Below are positions 35,428-51,172 of a stretch of 64,000 nt of DNA, one piece after another (within the stretch, counting starts at the first letter, position 1; every line of letters begins with the position of its first letter). Made by a program: the position numbers and the translations under genes. Under the pieces are notes generated by a model. The model was given only the letters and a program-made list of their open reading frames with translations. It made no database searches and was not told where the DNA came from. The DNA is taken from assembly GCA_037953745.1 (NCBI GenBank), contig JBAKBP010003115.1, positions 96,242 through 160,241 of the forward strand, given 5' to 3'. The stretch comes from Lithodes maja (Eukaryota; Arthropoda; Malacostraca; Decapoda; Lithodidae).

Positions 35428-38400
35428 GATGACGTCGAAGACTCCTGTGACGACGACGAAGACTTTGACGACGACAAAGACTTCGATGACGTCGAAGACT
35501 CCTGTGACGACGACGAAGACTTTGACGACGACGACGAAGACTTTCGACGACGAAGACTTCGACGACGACGACGAAGACTTCGACGACGACGACGACGACG
35601 AAGACTACGACGACGACGACGAAGACTTCGACGACGACGACGAAGACTTCGACGACGACGACGAAGACTTCGACGACGACGACGAAGACTTCGACGACGA
35701 CGACGAAGACCTCTACGACGACGACGAAGACCTCGACTTCGACATCGAAGACTTCGACGACGACGTTGAAGATTTCGATGACGACGACGAAGACTTCGAC
35801 GACAACGACGAAGACTTCCACGACGACGACGAAGACTTCGACTACGACGACGACGACGAAGACTTCGACTTCGACGACGACGACGAAGACTTCGACGACG
35901 ACGACGAAGACTTCGACTTCGACGACGACGACGAAGACTTCGACTTCGACGACGAAGACTTCGACGACGACGACGAAGACTTCGACGACGACGACGACAA
36001 CGAAGACTTCAACGACGACGACAAAGACTTCGACGACGATGATTTCTTTGACGACGACGAAGACTTCGACGACGACGACGAAGACTTCTTTGATGACGAC
36101 GAAGACTTCGACGACGACGACGAAGACTTCGAGGACGACGACGAAGACTTTGACGATGACGACGAAGACTTCGACGACGACGACGACGACGAAGACTTCG
36201 ACGACGACGACGAAGACTTCGACGACGACGACGAAGACTTCGACGACGACGACGAAGACTTCGACGACGACGACGAAGACTTCGCCGACGACGACGAAGA
36301 CTTCGACGACGACGACGAAGACTTCGACGACGACGACGAAGACTTCGACGACGACGACGAAGACTTCGACGACGACGACGAAGACGACGACGAAGACTTT
36401 GACAACGACGACGAAGACTTCGACGACGACGACGAAGACCTCGATTTCGACAACGAAGACTTCGACGACGACGACGAAGATTTCGATGACGACGACGAAG
36501 ACTTCGACGACAACGACGAAGATTTCCACGACGACGACGAAGACTTCGACTTCGACGACGACGACGAAGACTTCGACTTCGACGACGACGACGAAGACTT
36601 CGACGACGACAACGAAGACTTCGACAACGACGACGAAGAAGACTTCGACGACGACGACGAAGACTTCGACTTCGACGACGACGACGAAGACTTCGACTTC
36701 GACGATGACGACGAAGACTTCGACGACGACGACGAAGACTTCGACGACGATGACGAAGACTTCGACGACGAAGACTTCTTTGACGACGACGAAGACTTCG
36801 ACGACGACGACGAAGACTTCGACGACGACGACGAGGACTTCGACGACGACGACTAAGACTTCTTTGACGACGACGAAGACTTCGACGACGACGACGAAGA
36901 CTTCGACGACGACGACGAAGACTTCGACGACGACGACGAAGACTTCGACGACGACGACGAAGACGACGACGAAGACTTCGACGACGACGACGAAGACTTC
37001 GACGACGAAGACTTCGACGACGACGACAAAGACTTCGACGACGACGACGACGACGAAGACTTCGACGACGACGACGAAGACTTCGACGACGACGACGAAG
37101 ACTTCGACGACGATGACGAAGACTTCTTTGATGACGACGAAGACCTCAACGACGACGACGAAGACGAAGACTTCGACAACGACGACGAAGACTTCGACGA
37201 CGACGACGAAGACTTCGACGACGACGACGAAGACTTCGACGACGACGACGAAGACTTCGACGACGACGACAAAGACTTCGACGACGAAGACTGCTTTGAC
37301 GACGACGAAGACTGCTTTGACGACGACGAAGACTTCGACGACGATGACGAAGACTTCGACGACGACGACGAAGACTTCGATGACCACGACGAAGACTTCG
37401 ACGACGACGACGAAGACTTCCACGACAAAGACTTCCATGACGAAGACTTCCTCGACGAAAACTTCATCGACGACGACGAAGACTTCGACGACAAAGACTT
37501 CGACGACGACGACGACGACGAAAACTTCGACGACGACGACGAAGACTTCGACGACGACGCCGAAGACTTCGACGACGACGACGAAGACTTCGACGACGAT
37601 GACGAAGATTTCTTTGATGACGACGAAGACCTCAACGACGACGACGAAGACTTCGACAATGACAACGAAGAAGACGACGAAGACTTCGACGACGACGACG
37701 AAGACTTCGACGACGACGACAAAGACTTCGACGACGAAGACTTCTTTGACAATGACGAAGATTTCGACGACGACGACGAAGACTTCGACAACGACGACGA
37801 AGACTTCAACGACGACGACGACGAAGACTTCGACGACGACGACGAAGACTTCGACTTCGACGACGGCGACGAAGACGACGACGACGACGAAGACGACGAC
37901 GAAGATTTCGATGACGACGACGACGACAAAGACTTCGACGATGACGACGAAGACTTCGACGATGACGACGACGAAGACTTCCACGATGAAGACTTCCATG
38001 ACGAAGACTTCCTCGACGAAAACTTCAACGACGACGACGAAGACTTCGACAACGACGACGAAGACTTCGACGACGAAGACTTCGACGACGACGACGAAGA
38101 CTTCGACGACGAGGACGAAGACTTCGACGACGACGACGAAGACTTCGACGACGACGACGAAGACGACGACGACGACGACGAAGACTTCGACGACGACGAC
38201 GAAGACTTCGACGACGACGACTAAGACTTCGACGACGACGACGAAGACTTCGACGACGATGAAGAAGACTTCGACGACGATGAAGAAGACTTCGACGACG
38301 ACGACGAAGACTTCGACGACGACGACGAAGACTTCGATGACGACGACGACGACGAAGACTTCGACGATGACGACGAAGACTTCGACGACGACGACGAAGA

Positions 38401-38629
38401 CTTCGACGACGACGACGAAGACTTCAACGACGACGACGAAGACTTCCACGATGAAGACTTCCATGACGAAGACTTCCTCGACGAAAACTTCGACGACGAC
38501 GACGAAGACTTCGACGACGACGACGAAGACTTCGACGACGACGACGAAGACTTCGACGACGACGACGAAGACTTCGACGACGACGACGAAGACTTCGACG
38601 ACGACGATGACGACGACGACAAAGACTTC
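35428..38629 (+). repeat. Higher-order repeat interval (3202 bp)
   Basis: From the marker pair at 35428 to the single marker at 38630. Unit order follows the 31944 interval closely; it is also closely repeated at 59940-63180, about 24.5 kb away, including the marker doublet. Confidence 0.75.
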
Positions 38630-41600
38630 GATGACGTCGAAGACTCCTGTGACGACGACGAAGACTTCGACGACGACGACGAAGACTTCGACGATGACGA
38701 CTCAGACTTTGACGACGACGACGAAGACTTTCGACGACGAAGACTTCGACGACGACGACGAAGACTTCGAAGACGACGAAGACTTCGACGACGACGACGA
38801 CGACAAAGACTTCGACGACGACGACGAAGACGACGAAGACTTCGACGACGACGACGAAGACTTCGACGACGACGACGAAGACTTCGACGACGACGACGAA
38901 GACTTCGACGACGACGACGAAGACCTCGACTTCGACATCGAAGACTTCGACGACGACGTTGAAGATTTCGATGATGACGACGAAGTCTTCGACGACAACG
39001 ACGAAGACTTCCACGACGACGACGAAGACTTCGACTACGACGACGACGACGAAGACTTCGACTTCGACGACGACGACGAAGACTTCGACGACGACGACGA
39101 AGACTTCGACTTCGACGACGACGACGAAGACTTCGACTTCGACGACGACGACGAAGACTTCGACAAGGACGACGAAGACTTCGACGACGACGACGAAGAC
39201 TTCGACGACGACGACGACAACGAAGACTTCGACGACGACGACAAAGACTTCGACGACGATGATTTCTTTGACGACGACGAAGACTTCGACGACGACGACG
39301 AAGACTTCTTTGATGACGACGAAGACTTCGACGACGACGACGAAGACTTCGAGGACGACGACGAAGACTTTGACGATGACGACGAAGACTTCGACGACGA
39401 CGACGACGACGAAGACTTCGACGACGACGACGAAGACTTCGACGACGACGACGAAGACTTCGACGACGACGACGAAGACTTCGACGAAGACTTCGACGAC
39501 GACGACGAAGACTTCGACGACGACGACGAAGACTTCGACGACGACGACGAAGACTTCGACGACGACGACGAAGACTTCGACGACGACGACGAAGACTTCG
39601 ACGACGACGAAGACTTCGACGACGACGACGAAGACGACGACGAAGACTTTAACAACGACGACGAAGACTTCGACGACGACGACGAAGACCTCGATTTCGA
39701 CAACGAAGACTTCGACGACGACGACGAAGATTTCGATGACGACGACGAAGACTTCGACGACAACGACGAAGACTTCCACGACGACGACGAAGACTTCGAC
39801 TTCGACGACGACGACGAAGACTTCGACTTCGACGACGACGACGAAGACTTCGACGACGACAACGAAGACTTCGACAACGACGACGAAGAAGACTTCGACG
39901 ACGACGACTTCGACTTCGACTTCGACGACGACGACGTAGACTTCGACTTCGACGATGACTACGAAGACTTCGACGACGACGACGAAGACTTCGACGACGA
40001 CGACGAAGACTTCGACGACGAAGACTTCTTTGACGACAACGAAGACTTCGACGACGACGACGAAGACTTCGACGACGACGACGAGGACTTCGACGACGAC
40101 GACTAAGACTTCTTTGACGACGACGAAGACTTCGACGACGACGACGAAGACTTCGACGACGACGACGAAGACTTCGACGACGACGACGAAGACTTCGACG
40201 ACGACGACGAAGACGACGACGAAGACTTCGACGACGACGACGAAGATTTCGACGACAAAGACTTCGACGACGACGACAAAGACTTCGACGACGACGACGA
40301 AGACTTCGACGACGACGACGAAGACTTCGACGACGACGACGAAGACTTCGACGACGACGACGAAGACTTCGACAACGACGACGAAGAAGACTTCGACGAC
40401 GACGACTTCGACTTCGACTTCGACGACGACGACGTAGACTTCGACTTCGACGATGACTACGAAGACTTCGACGACGACGACGAAGACTTCGACGACGACG
40501 ACGAAGACTTCGACGACGAAGACTTCTTTGACGACAACGAAGACTTCGACGACGACGACGAAGACTTCGACGACGACGACGAGGACTTCGACGACGACGA
40601 CTAAGACTTCTTTGACGACGACGAAGACTTCGACGACGAAGACTTCGACGACGACGACGAAGACTTCGACGACGACGACGAAGACTTCGACGACGACGAC
40701 GAAGACTTCGACGACGACGACGAAGACGACGACGAAGACTTCGACGACGACGACGAAGATTTCGACGACAAAGACTTCGACGACGACGACAAAGACTTCG
40801 ACGACGACGACGAAGACTTCGACGACGACGACGAAGACTTCGACGACGACGACGAAGACTTCGACGACGACGACGAAGACTTCGACGACGATGACGAAGA
40901 CTTCTTTGATGACGACGAAGACCTCAACGACGACGACGAAGACGAAGACTTCGACAACGACGACGAAGAAGACGACGAAGACTTCGACGATGACGACGAA
41001 GACTTCGACGACGACGACAAAGACTTCGACGACGAAGACTTCTTTGACGACGACGAAGATTTCGACGATGACGACGAAGACTTCGACAACGACGACGAAG
41101 ACTTCAACGACGACGACGACGAAGACTTCGACGACGACGACGAAGACTTCGACTTCGACGACGACGACGAAGACTTCGACTTCGACGACGACGACGACGA
41201 AGACTTCGACGACGACGACGAAGACCTCGACTTCGACGATGAAGACTTCGACGACGATGACGAAGACTTCGACAATGACGACGAAGACTTCGATGACGAC
41301 GACGACGACGAAGACTTCGACGACGACGACGAAGACTTCGACGACGACGACGAAGACTTCGACGACGACGACGACGAAGACTTCAACGACGACGACGAAG
41401 ACTTCCACGACGACGACAAAGACTTCGACGACGACGGCGAAGACTTCGACGACGACGACGAAGACTTCGACGACGACGACGAAGACTTCGACTTCGACGA
41501 CGACGACGAAGACTTCGACTTCGACGACGACGACGAAGACTTCGGCTTCGACGACGAAGACTTCGACGACGAAGACTTCAACGACGACGACGAAGACCTC

Positions 41601-43224
41601 GACTTCGACGATGAAGACTTCGACGACGATGACGAAGACTTCGATTTCGACAACGAAGACTTCGACGACGACGACGAAGATTTCGATGACGACGACGAAG
41701 ACCTCGATTTCGACAACGAAGACTTCGACGACGACGACGAAGATTTCGATGACGACGACGACGACGAAGACTTCGACGACAACGACGAAGATTTCCACGA
41801 CGACGACGAAGACTTCGACTTCGACGACGATGACGAAGACTTCGACTTCGACGACGACGACGAAGACTTCGACGACGACAACGAAGACTTCGACAACGAC
41901 GACGAAGAAGACTTCGACGACGACGACGAAGACTTCGACTTCGACGACGACGACGAAGACTTCGACTTCGACGATGACGACGAAGACTTCAACGACGACG
42001 ACGAAGACTTCGACGACGATGACGAAGACTTCGACGACGAAGACTTCTTTGACGACGACGAAGACTTCGACGACGACGACGAAGACTTCGACGACGACGA
42101 CGAGGACTTCGACGACGACGACTAAGACTTCTTTGACGACGACGAAGACTTCGACGACGACGACGAAAACTTCGACGACGACGACGAAGACTTCGACGAC
42201 GACGCCGAAGACTTCGACGACGACGACGAAGACTTCGACGACGATGACGAAGATTTCTTTGATGACGACGAAGACCTCAACGACGACGACGAAGACTTCG
42301 ACAATGACAACGAAGAAGACGACGAAGACTTCGACGACGACGACGAAGACTTCGACGACGACGACAGACTTCGACGACGAAGACTTCTTTGACAATGACG
42401 AAGATTTCGACGACGACGACGAAGACTTCGACAACGACGACGAAGACTTCAACGACGACGACGACGAAGACTTCGACGACGACGACGAAGACTTCGACTT
42501 CGACGACGACGACGAAGACGACGACGACGACGAAGACGACGACGAAGATTTCGATGACGACGACGACGACAAAGACTTCGACGATGACGACGAAGACTTC
42601 GACGATGACGACGACGACGAAGACTTCCACGATGAAGACTTCCATGACGAAGACTTCCTCGACGAAAACTTCAACGACGACGACGAAGACTTCGACAACG
42701 ACGACGAAGACTTCGACGACGACGACGAAGACTTCGACGACGAGGACGAAGACTTCGACGACGACGACGAAGACTTCGACGACGACGACGACGACGAAGA
42801 CTTCGACGACGACGACGAATACTTCGACGACGACGACTAAGACTTCGACGACGACGACGAAGACTTCGACGACGATGAAGAAGACTTCGACGACGATGAA
42901 GAAGACTTCGACGACGACGACGAAGACTTCGACGACGACGACGAAGACTTCGATGACGACGACGACGACGAAGACTTCGACGATGACGACGAAGACTTCG
43001 ACGACGACGACGAAGACTTCGACGACGACGACGAAGACTTCAACGATGACGACGAAGACTTCCACGATGAAGACTTCCATGATGAAGACTTCCTCGACGA
43101 AAACTTCGACGACGACGACGAAGACTTCGACGACGACGACGAAGACTTCGACGACGACGACGAAGACTTCGACGACGACGACGAAGACTTCGACGACGAC
43201 GATGACGACGACGACAAAGACTTC
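38630..43224 (+). repeat. Higher-order repeat interval (4595 bp) with a 498-bp internal duplication
   Basis: Marker at 38630 to marker at 43225. Inside, the rare GACGTAGAC unit and the following TAAGACTTCTTT stop occur twice, offset by 498 bp (stops at about 40104 and 40602), showing a local tandem duplication. A private 2-bp deletion near 42366 (GACGACAGACTTC) shifts the frame. Confidence 0.7.
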
Positions 43225-46200
43225 GATGACGTCGAAGACTCCTGTGACGACGACGAAGACTTCGACGACGACGACGAAGACTTCGACGACGACGAAGACT
43301 TCGACGATGACGACTAAGACTTTGACGACGACGACGAAGACTTTCGACGACGAAGACTTCGACGACGACGACGAAGACTTCGAAGACGACGAAGACTTCG
43401 ACGACGACGACGACGACGACGACGAAGACTTCGACGACGACGACGAAGACGACGAAGACTTCGACGACGACGACGAAGACTTCGACGACGACGACGAAGA
43501 CTTCGACGACGACGACGAAGACTTCGACGACGACGACGAAGACCTCGACTTCGACATCGAAGACTTCGACGACGACGTTGAAGATTTCGATGACGACGAC
43601 GAAGTCTTCGACGACAACGACGAAGACTTCCACGACGACGACGAAGACTTCGACTACGACGACGACGACGAAGACTTCGACTTCGACGACGACGACGAAG
43701 ACTTCGACGACGACGACGAAGACTTCGACTTCGACGACGACGACGAAGACTTCGACTTCGACGACGACGACGAAGACTTCGACAAGGACGACGAAGACTT
43801 CGACGACGACGACGAAGACTTCGACGACGACGACGACAACGAAGACTTCGACGACGACGACAAAGACTTCGACGACGATGATTTCTTTGACGACGACGAA
43901 GACTTCGACGACGACGACGAAGACTTCTTTGATGACGACGAAGACTTCGACGACGACGACGAAGACTTCGAGGACGACGACGAAGACTTTGACGATGACG
44001 ACGAAGACGACGACGACGAAGACTTCGACGACGACGACGAAGACTTCGACGACGACGACGACGACGAAGACTTCGACGAAGACGACGAAGACTTCGACGA
44101 AGACTTCGACGACGACGACGAAGACTTCGACGACGACGACGAAGACTTCGACGACGACGACGAAGACTTCGACGACGACGACGAAGACTTCGACGACGAC
44201 GACGAAGACTTCGACGACGACGAAGAAGACTTCGACGACGACGACGAAGACTTCGACGACGACGACGAAGACGACGACGAAGACTTTAACAACGACGACG
44301 AAGACTTCGACGACGACGACGAAGACCTCGATTTCGACAACGAAGACTTCGACGACGACGACGAAGATTTCGATGACGACGACGAAGACTTCGACGACAA
44401 CGACGAAGACTTCCACGACGACGACGAAGACTTCGACTTCGACGACGACGACGAAGACTTCGACTTCGACGACGACGACGAAGACTTCGACGACGACAAC
44501 GAAGACTTCGACAACGACGACGAAGAAGACTTCGACGACGACGACGAAGACTTCGACTTCGACGATGACGACGAAGACTTCGACTTCGACGATGACTACG
44601 AAGACTTCGCCGACGACGACGAAGACTTCGACGACGACGACGAAGACTTCGACGACGAAGACTTCTTTGACGACGACGAAGACTTCGACGACGACGACGA
44701 AGACTTCGACGACGACGACGAGGACTTCGACGACGACGACTAAGACTTCTTTGACGACGACGAAGACTTCGACGACGACGACGAAGACTTCGACGACGAC
44801 GACGAAGACTTCGACGACGACGACGAAGACTTCGACGACGACGACGAAGACGACGACGAAGACTTCGACGACGACGACGAAGACTTCGACGACAAAGACT
44901 TCGACGACGACGACAAAGACTTCGACGACGACGACGAAGACTTCGACGACGACGACGAAGACTTCGACGACGACGACGAAGACTTCGACGACGACGACGA
45001 AGACTTCGACGACGACGACGAAGACTTCGACGACGATGACGAAGACTTCAACGACGACGACGAAGACGAAGACTTCGACAACGACGACGAAGAAGACGAC
45101 GAAGACTTCGACGACGACGACGAAGACTTCGACGACGACGACAAAGACTTCGACGACGAAGACTTCTTTGACGACGACGAAGATTTCGACGATGACGACG
45201 AAGACTTCGACAACGACGACGAAGACTTCAACGACGACGACGACGAAGACTTCGACGACGACGACGAAGACTTCGACGACGACGACGAAGACTTCGACTT
45301 CGACGACGACGACGAAGACTTCGACTTCGACGACGACGACGACGAAGACTTCGACGACGACGACGAAGACCTCGACTTCGACGATGAAGACTTCGACGAC
45401 GATGACGAAGACTTCGACAATGACGACGAAGACTTCGATGACGACGACGACGACGAAGACTTCGACGAAGACGACGAAGACTTCGACGACGACGACGAAG
45501 ACTTCGACGACGACGACGACGAAGACTTCAACGACGACGACGAAGACTTCCACGACGACGACAAAGACTTCGACGACGACGGCGAAGACTTCGACGACGA
45601 CGACGAAGACTTCGACGACGACGACAAAGACTTAGACGACGAAGACTGCTTTGACGACGACGAAGACTTCGACGACGACGACGAAGACTTCGACGACGAC
45701 GACGAAGACTTCGACGACGACGACGAAGACTTCGACGACGACGACGAAGACTTCGACTTCGACGACGACGATGAAGACTTCGACTTCGACGACGACGACG
45801 AAGACTTCGGCTTCGACGACGAAGACTTCGACGACGAAGACTTCAACGATGACGACGAAGACCTCGACTTCGACGATGAAGACTTCGACGACGATGACGA
45901 AGACTTCGATTTCGACAACGAAGACTTCGACGACGACGACGAAGATTTCGATGACGACGACGAAGACCTCGATTTCGACAACGAAGACTTCGACGACGAC
46001 GACGAAGATTTCGATGACGACGACGAAGACTTCGACGACAACGACGAAGATTTCCACGACGACGACGAAGACTTCGACTTCGACGACGACGACGAAGACT
46101 TCGACTTCGACGACGACGACGAAGACTTCGACGACGACAACGAAGACTTCGACAACGACGACGAAGAAGACTTCGACGACGACGACGAAGACTTCGACTT

Positions 46201-49200
46201 CGACGACGACGACGAAGACTTCGACTTCGACGATGACGACGAAGACTTCGACGACGACGACGAAGACTTCGACGACGATGACGAAGACTTCGACGACGAA
46301 GACTTCGACGACGAAGACTTCTTTGACGACGACGAAGACTTCGACGACGACGACGAGGACTTCGACGACGACGACTAAGACTTCTTTGACGACGACGAAG
46401 ACTTCGACGACGACGACGAAGACTTCGACGACGACGACGAAGACTTCGACGACGACGACGAAGACTTCGACGACGACGACGAAGACGACGACGAAGACGA
46501 AGACTTCGACGACAAAGACTTCGACGACGACGACAAAGACTTCGACAACGACGACGAAGACTTCAACGACGACGACGAAGACTTCGACGACGATGACGAA
46601 GACTTCTTTGATGACGACGAAGACCTCAACGACGACGACGAAGACGAAGACTTCGACAACGACGACGAAGACTTCGACGACGACGACGAAGACTTCGACG
46701 ACGACGACGAAGACTTCGACGACGACGACAAAGACTTCGACGACGAAGACTGCTTTGACGACGACGAAGACTGCTTTGACGACGACGAAGACTTCGACGA
46801 CGATGACGAAGACTTCGACTACGACGACGAAGACTTCGATGACGACGACGAAGACTTCGACGACGACGACGAAGACTTCGACGACGACGACGACGACGAA
46901 AACTTCGACGACAACGACGAAGACTTCGACGACGACGCCGAAGACTTCGACGACGACGACGAAGACTTCGACGACGATGACGAAGACATCTTTGATGACG
47001 ACGAAGACCTCAACGACGACGACGAAGACTTCGACAACGACAACGAAGAAGACGACGAAGACTTCGACGACGACGACGAAGACTTCGACGACGACGACAA
47101 AGACTTCGACGACGAAGACTTCTTTGACAATGACGAAGATTTCGACGACGACGACGAAGACTTCGACAACGACGACGAAGACTTCAACGACGACGACGAC
47201 GAAGACTTCGACGACGACGACGAAGACTTCAACGACGACGACGACGAAGACTTCTTTGACAATGACGAAGATTTCGACGACGACGACGAAGACTTCGACA
47301 ACGACGACGAAGACTTCAACGACGACGACGACGAAGACTTCGACGACGACGACGAAGACGACGACGAAGACTTTAACAACGACGACGAAGACTTCGACGA
47401 CGACGACGAAGACCTCGATTTCGACAACGAAGACTTCGACGACGACGACGAAGATTTCGATGACGACGACGAAGACTTCGACGACAACGACGAAGACTTC
47501 CACGACGACGACGAAGACTTCGACTTCGACGACGACGACGAAGACTTCGACTTCGACGACGACGACGAAGACTTCGACGACGACAACGAAGACTTCGACA
47601 ACGACGACGAAGAAGACTTCGACGACGACGACGAAGACTTCGACTTCGACGATGACGACGAAGACTTCGACTTCGACGATGACTACGAAGACTTCGCCGA
47701 CGACGACGAAGACTTCGACGACGACGACGAAGACTTCGACGACGAAGACTTCTTTGACGACGACGAAGACTTCGACGACGACGACGAAGACTTCGACGAC
47801 GACGACGAGGACTTCGACGACGACGACTAAGACTTCTTTGACGACGACGAAGACTTCGACGACGACGACGAAGACTTCGACGACGACGACGAAGACTTCG
47901 ACGACGACGACGAAGACTTCGACGACGACGACGAAGACGACGACGAAGACTTCGACGACGACGACGAAGACTTCGACGACAAAGACTTCGACGACGACGA
48001 CAAAGACTTCGACGACGACGACGAAGACTTCGACGACGACGACGAAGACTTCGACGACGACGACGAAGACTTCGACGACGACGACGAAGACTTCGACGAC
48101 GACGACGAAGACTTCGACGACGATGACGAAGACTTCTTTGATGACGACGAAGACCTCAACGACGACGACGAAGACGAAGACTTCGACAACGACGACGAAG
48201 AAGACGACGAAGACTTCGACGACGACGACGAAGACTTCGACGACGACGACAAAGACTTCGACGACGAAGACTTCTTTGACGACGACGAAGATTTCGACGA
48301 TGACGACGAAGACTTCGACAACGACGACGAAGACTTCAACGACGACGACGACGAAGACTTCGACGACGACGACGAAGACTTCGACGACGACGACGAAGAC
48401 TTCGACTTCGACGACGACGACGAAGACTTCGACTTCGACGACGACGACGACGAAGACTTCGACGACGACGACGAAGACCTCGACTTCGACGATGAAGACT
48501 TCGACGACGATGACGAAGACTTCGACAATGACGACGAAGACTTCGATGACGACGACGACGACGAAGACGACGAAGACTTCGACGACGACGACGAAGACTT
48601 CGACGACGACGACGACGAAGACTTCAACGACGACGACGAAGACTTCCACGACGACGACAAAGACTTCGACGACGACGGCGAAGACTTCGACGACGACGAC
48701 GAAGACTTCGACGACGACGACAAAGACTTAGACGACGAAGACTGCTTTGACGACGACGAAGACTTCGACGACGACGACGAAGACTTCGACGACGACGACG
48801 AAGACTTCGACGACGACGACGAAGACTTCGACGACGACGACGAAGACTTCGACTTCGACGACGACGATGAAGACTTCGACTTCGACGACGACGACGAAGA
48901 CTTCGGCTTCGACGACGAAGACTTCGACGACGAAGACTTCAACGATGACGACGAAGACCTCGACTTCGACGATGAAGACTTCGACGACGATGACGAAGAC
49001 TTCGATTTCGACAACGAAGACTTCGACGACGACGACGAAGATTTCGATGACGACGACGAAGACCTCGATTTCGACAACGAAGACTTCGACGACGACGACG
49101 AAGATTTCGATGACGACGACGAAGACTTCGACGACAACGACGAAGATTTCCACGACGACGACGAAGACTTCGACTTCGACGACGACGACGAAGACTTCGA

Positions 49201-51172
49201 CTTCGACGACGACGACGAAGACTTCGACGACGACAACGAAGACTTCGACAACGACGACGAAGAAGACTTCGACGACGACGACGAAGACTTCGACTTCGAC
49301 GACGACGACGAAGACTTCGACTTCGACGATGACGACGAAGACTTCGACGACGACGACGAAGACTTCGACGACGATGACGAAGACTTCGACGACGAAGACT
49401 TCGACGACGAAGACTTCTTTGACGACGACGAAGACTTCGACGACGACGACGAGGACTTCGACGACGACGACTAAGACTTCTTTGACGACGACGAAGACTT
49501 CGACGACGACGACGAAGACTTCGACGACGACGACGAAGACTTCGACGACGACGACGAAGACTTCGACGACGACGACGAAGACGACGACGAAGACGAAGAC
49601 TTCGACGACAAAGACTTCGACGACGACGACAAAGACTTCGACGACGACGACGAAGACTTCGACGACGACGACGAAGACTTCGACGACGATGACGAAGACT
49701 TCTTTGATGACGACGAAGACCTCAACGACGACGACGAAGACGAAGACTTCGACAACGACGACGAAGACTTCGACGACGACGACGAAGACTTCGACGACGA
49801 CGACGAAGACTTCGACGACGACGACAAAGACTTCGACGACGAAGACTGCTTTGACGACGACGAAGACTGCTTTGACGACGACGAAGACTTCGACGACGAT
49901 GACGAAGACTTCGACTACGACGACGAAGACTTCGATGACGACGACGAAGACTTCGACGACGACGACGAAGACTTCGACGACGACGACGACGACGAAAACT
50001 TCGACGACAACGACGAAGACTTCGACGACGACGCCGAAGACTTCGACGACGACGACGAAGACTTCGACGACGATGACGAAGACATCTTTGATGACGACGA
50101 AGACCTCAACGACGACGACGAAGACTTCGACAACGACAACGAAGAAGACGACGAAGACTTCGACGACGACGACGAAGACTTCGACGACGACGACAAAGAC
50201 TTCGACGACGAAGACTTCTTTGACAATGACGAAGATTTCGACGACGACGACGAAGACTTCGACAACGACGACGAAGACTTCAACGACGACGACGACGAAG
50301 ACTTCGACGACGACGACGAAGACTTCGACTTCGACGACGACGACGAAGACGACGACGACGACGAAGACGACGACGACGACGAAGACGACGACGAAGATTT
50401 CGATGACGACGACGACGACAAAGACTTCGACGATGACGACGAAGACTTCGACGACGACGACGACGACGAAGACTTCCACGATGAAGACTTCCATGACGAA
50501 GACTTCATCGACGAAAACTTCAACGACGACGACGAAGACTTCGACGACGACGACGAAGACTTCGACGACGAAGACTTCGACGACGACGACGAAGACTTCG
50601 ACGACGAGGACGAAGACTTCGACGACGACGACGAAGACTTCGACGACGACGACGAAGACTTCGACGACGACGACGACGACAAAGACTTCGACGACGACGA
50701 CGAAGACTTCGACGATGACGACTAAGACTTCGACGACGACGACGAAGACTTCGACGACGATGAAGAAGACTTCGACGACGATGAAGAAGACTTCGACGAC
50801 GACGACGAAGACTTCGACGACGACGACGAAGACTTCGATGACGACGACGACGACGAAGACTTCGACGATGACAACGAAGACTTCGACGACGACAACGAAG
50901 ACTTCGACAACGACGACGAAGACTTCAACGACGACGACTAAGACTTCCACGATGAAGACTTCCATGACGAAGACTTCCTCGACGAAAACTTCGACGACGA
51001 CGACGAAGACTTCGACGACGACGACGAAGACTTCGACGACGACGACGAAGACTTCGACGACGACGACGAAGACTTCGACGACGACGACGAAGACTTCGAC
51101 GACGACGACGAAGACTTCGACGACGACGACGAAGACTTCGACGACGACGATGACGACGACGACAAAGACTTC
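43225..51172 (+). repeat. Higher-order repeat interval (7948 bp) containing a ~3.09-kb tandem duplication
   Basis: The segment from about 44741 is repeated from about 47828 (offset 3087, becoming 3096 further on). A rare CTTAGACGACGAAG at 45631 recurs at 48727, and unit order matches for well over 1.5 kb either side of it. The copies part near 47350/50330. The offset change of 9 bp is again a multiple of 3. This interval lacks the GATGACGTC marker internally. Confidence 0.7.

Noticed and set aside
42360..42370. 2-bp deletion in block C as a functional frame switch
   Set aside because: It is seen once only and sits in DNA with no evidence of translation; a private mutation or sequencing error is enough.
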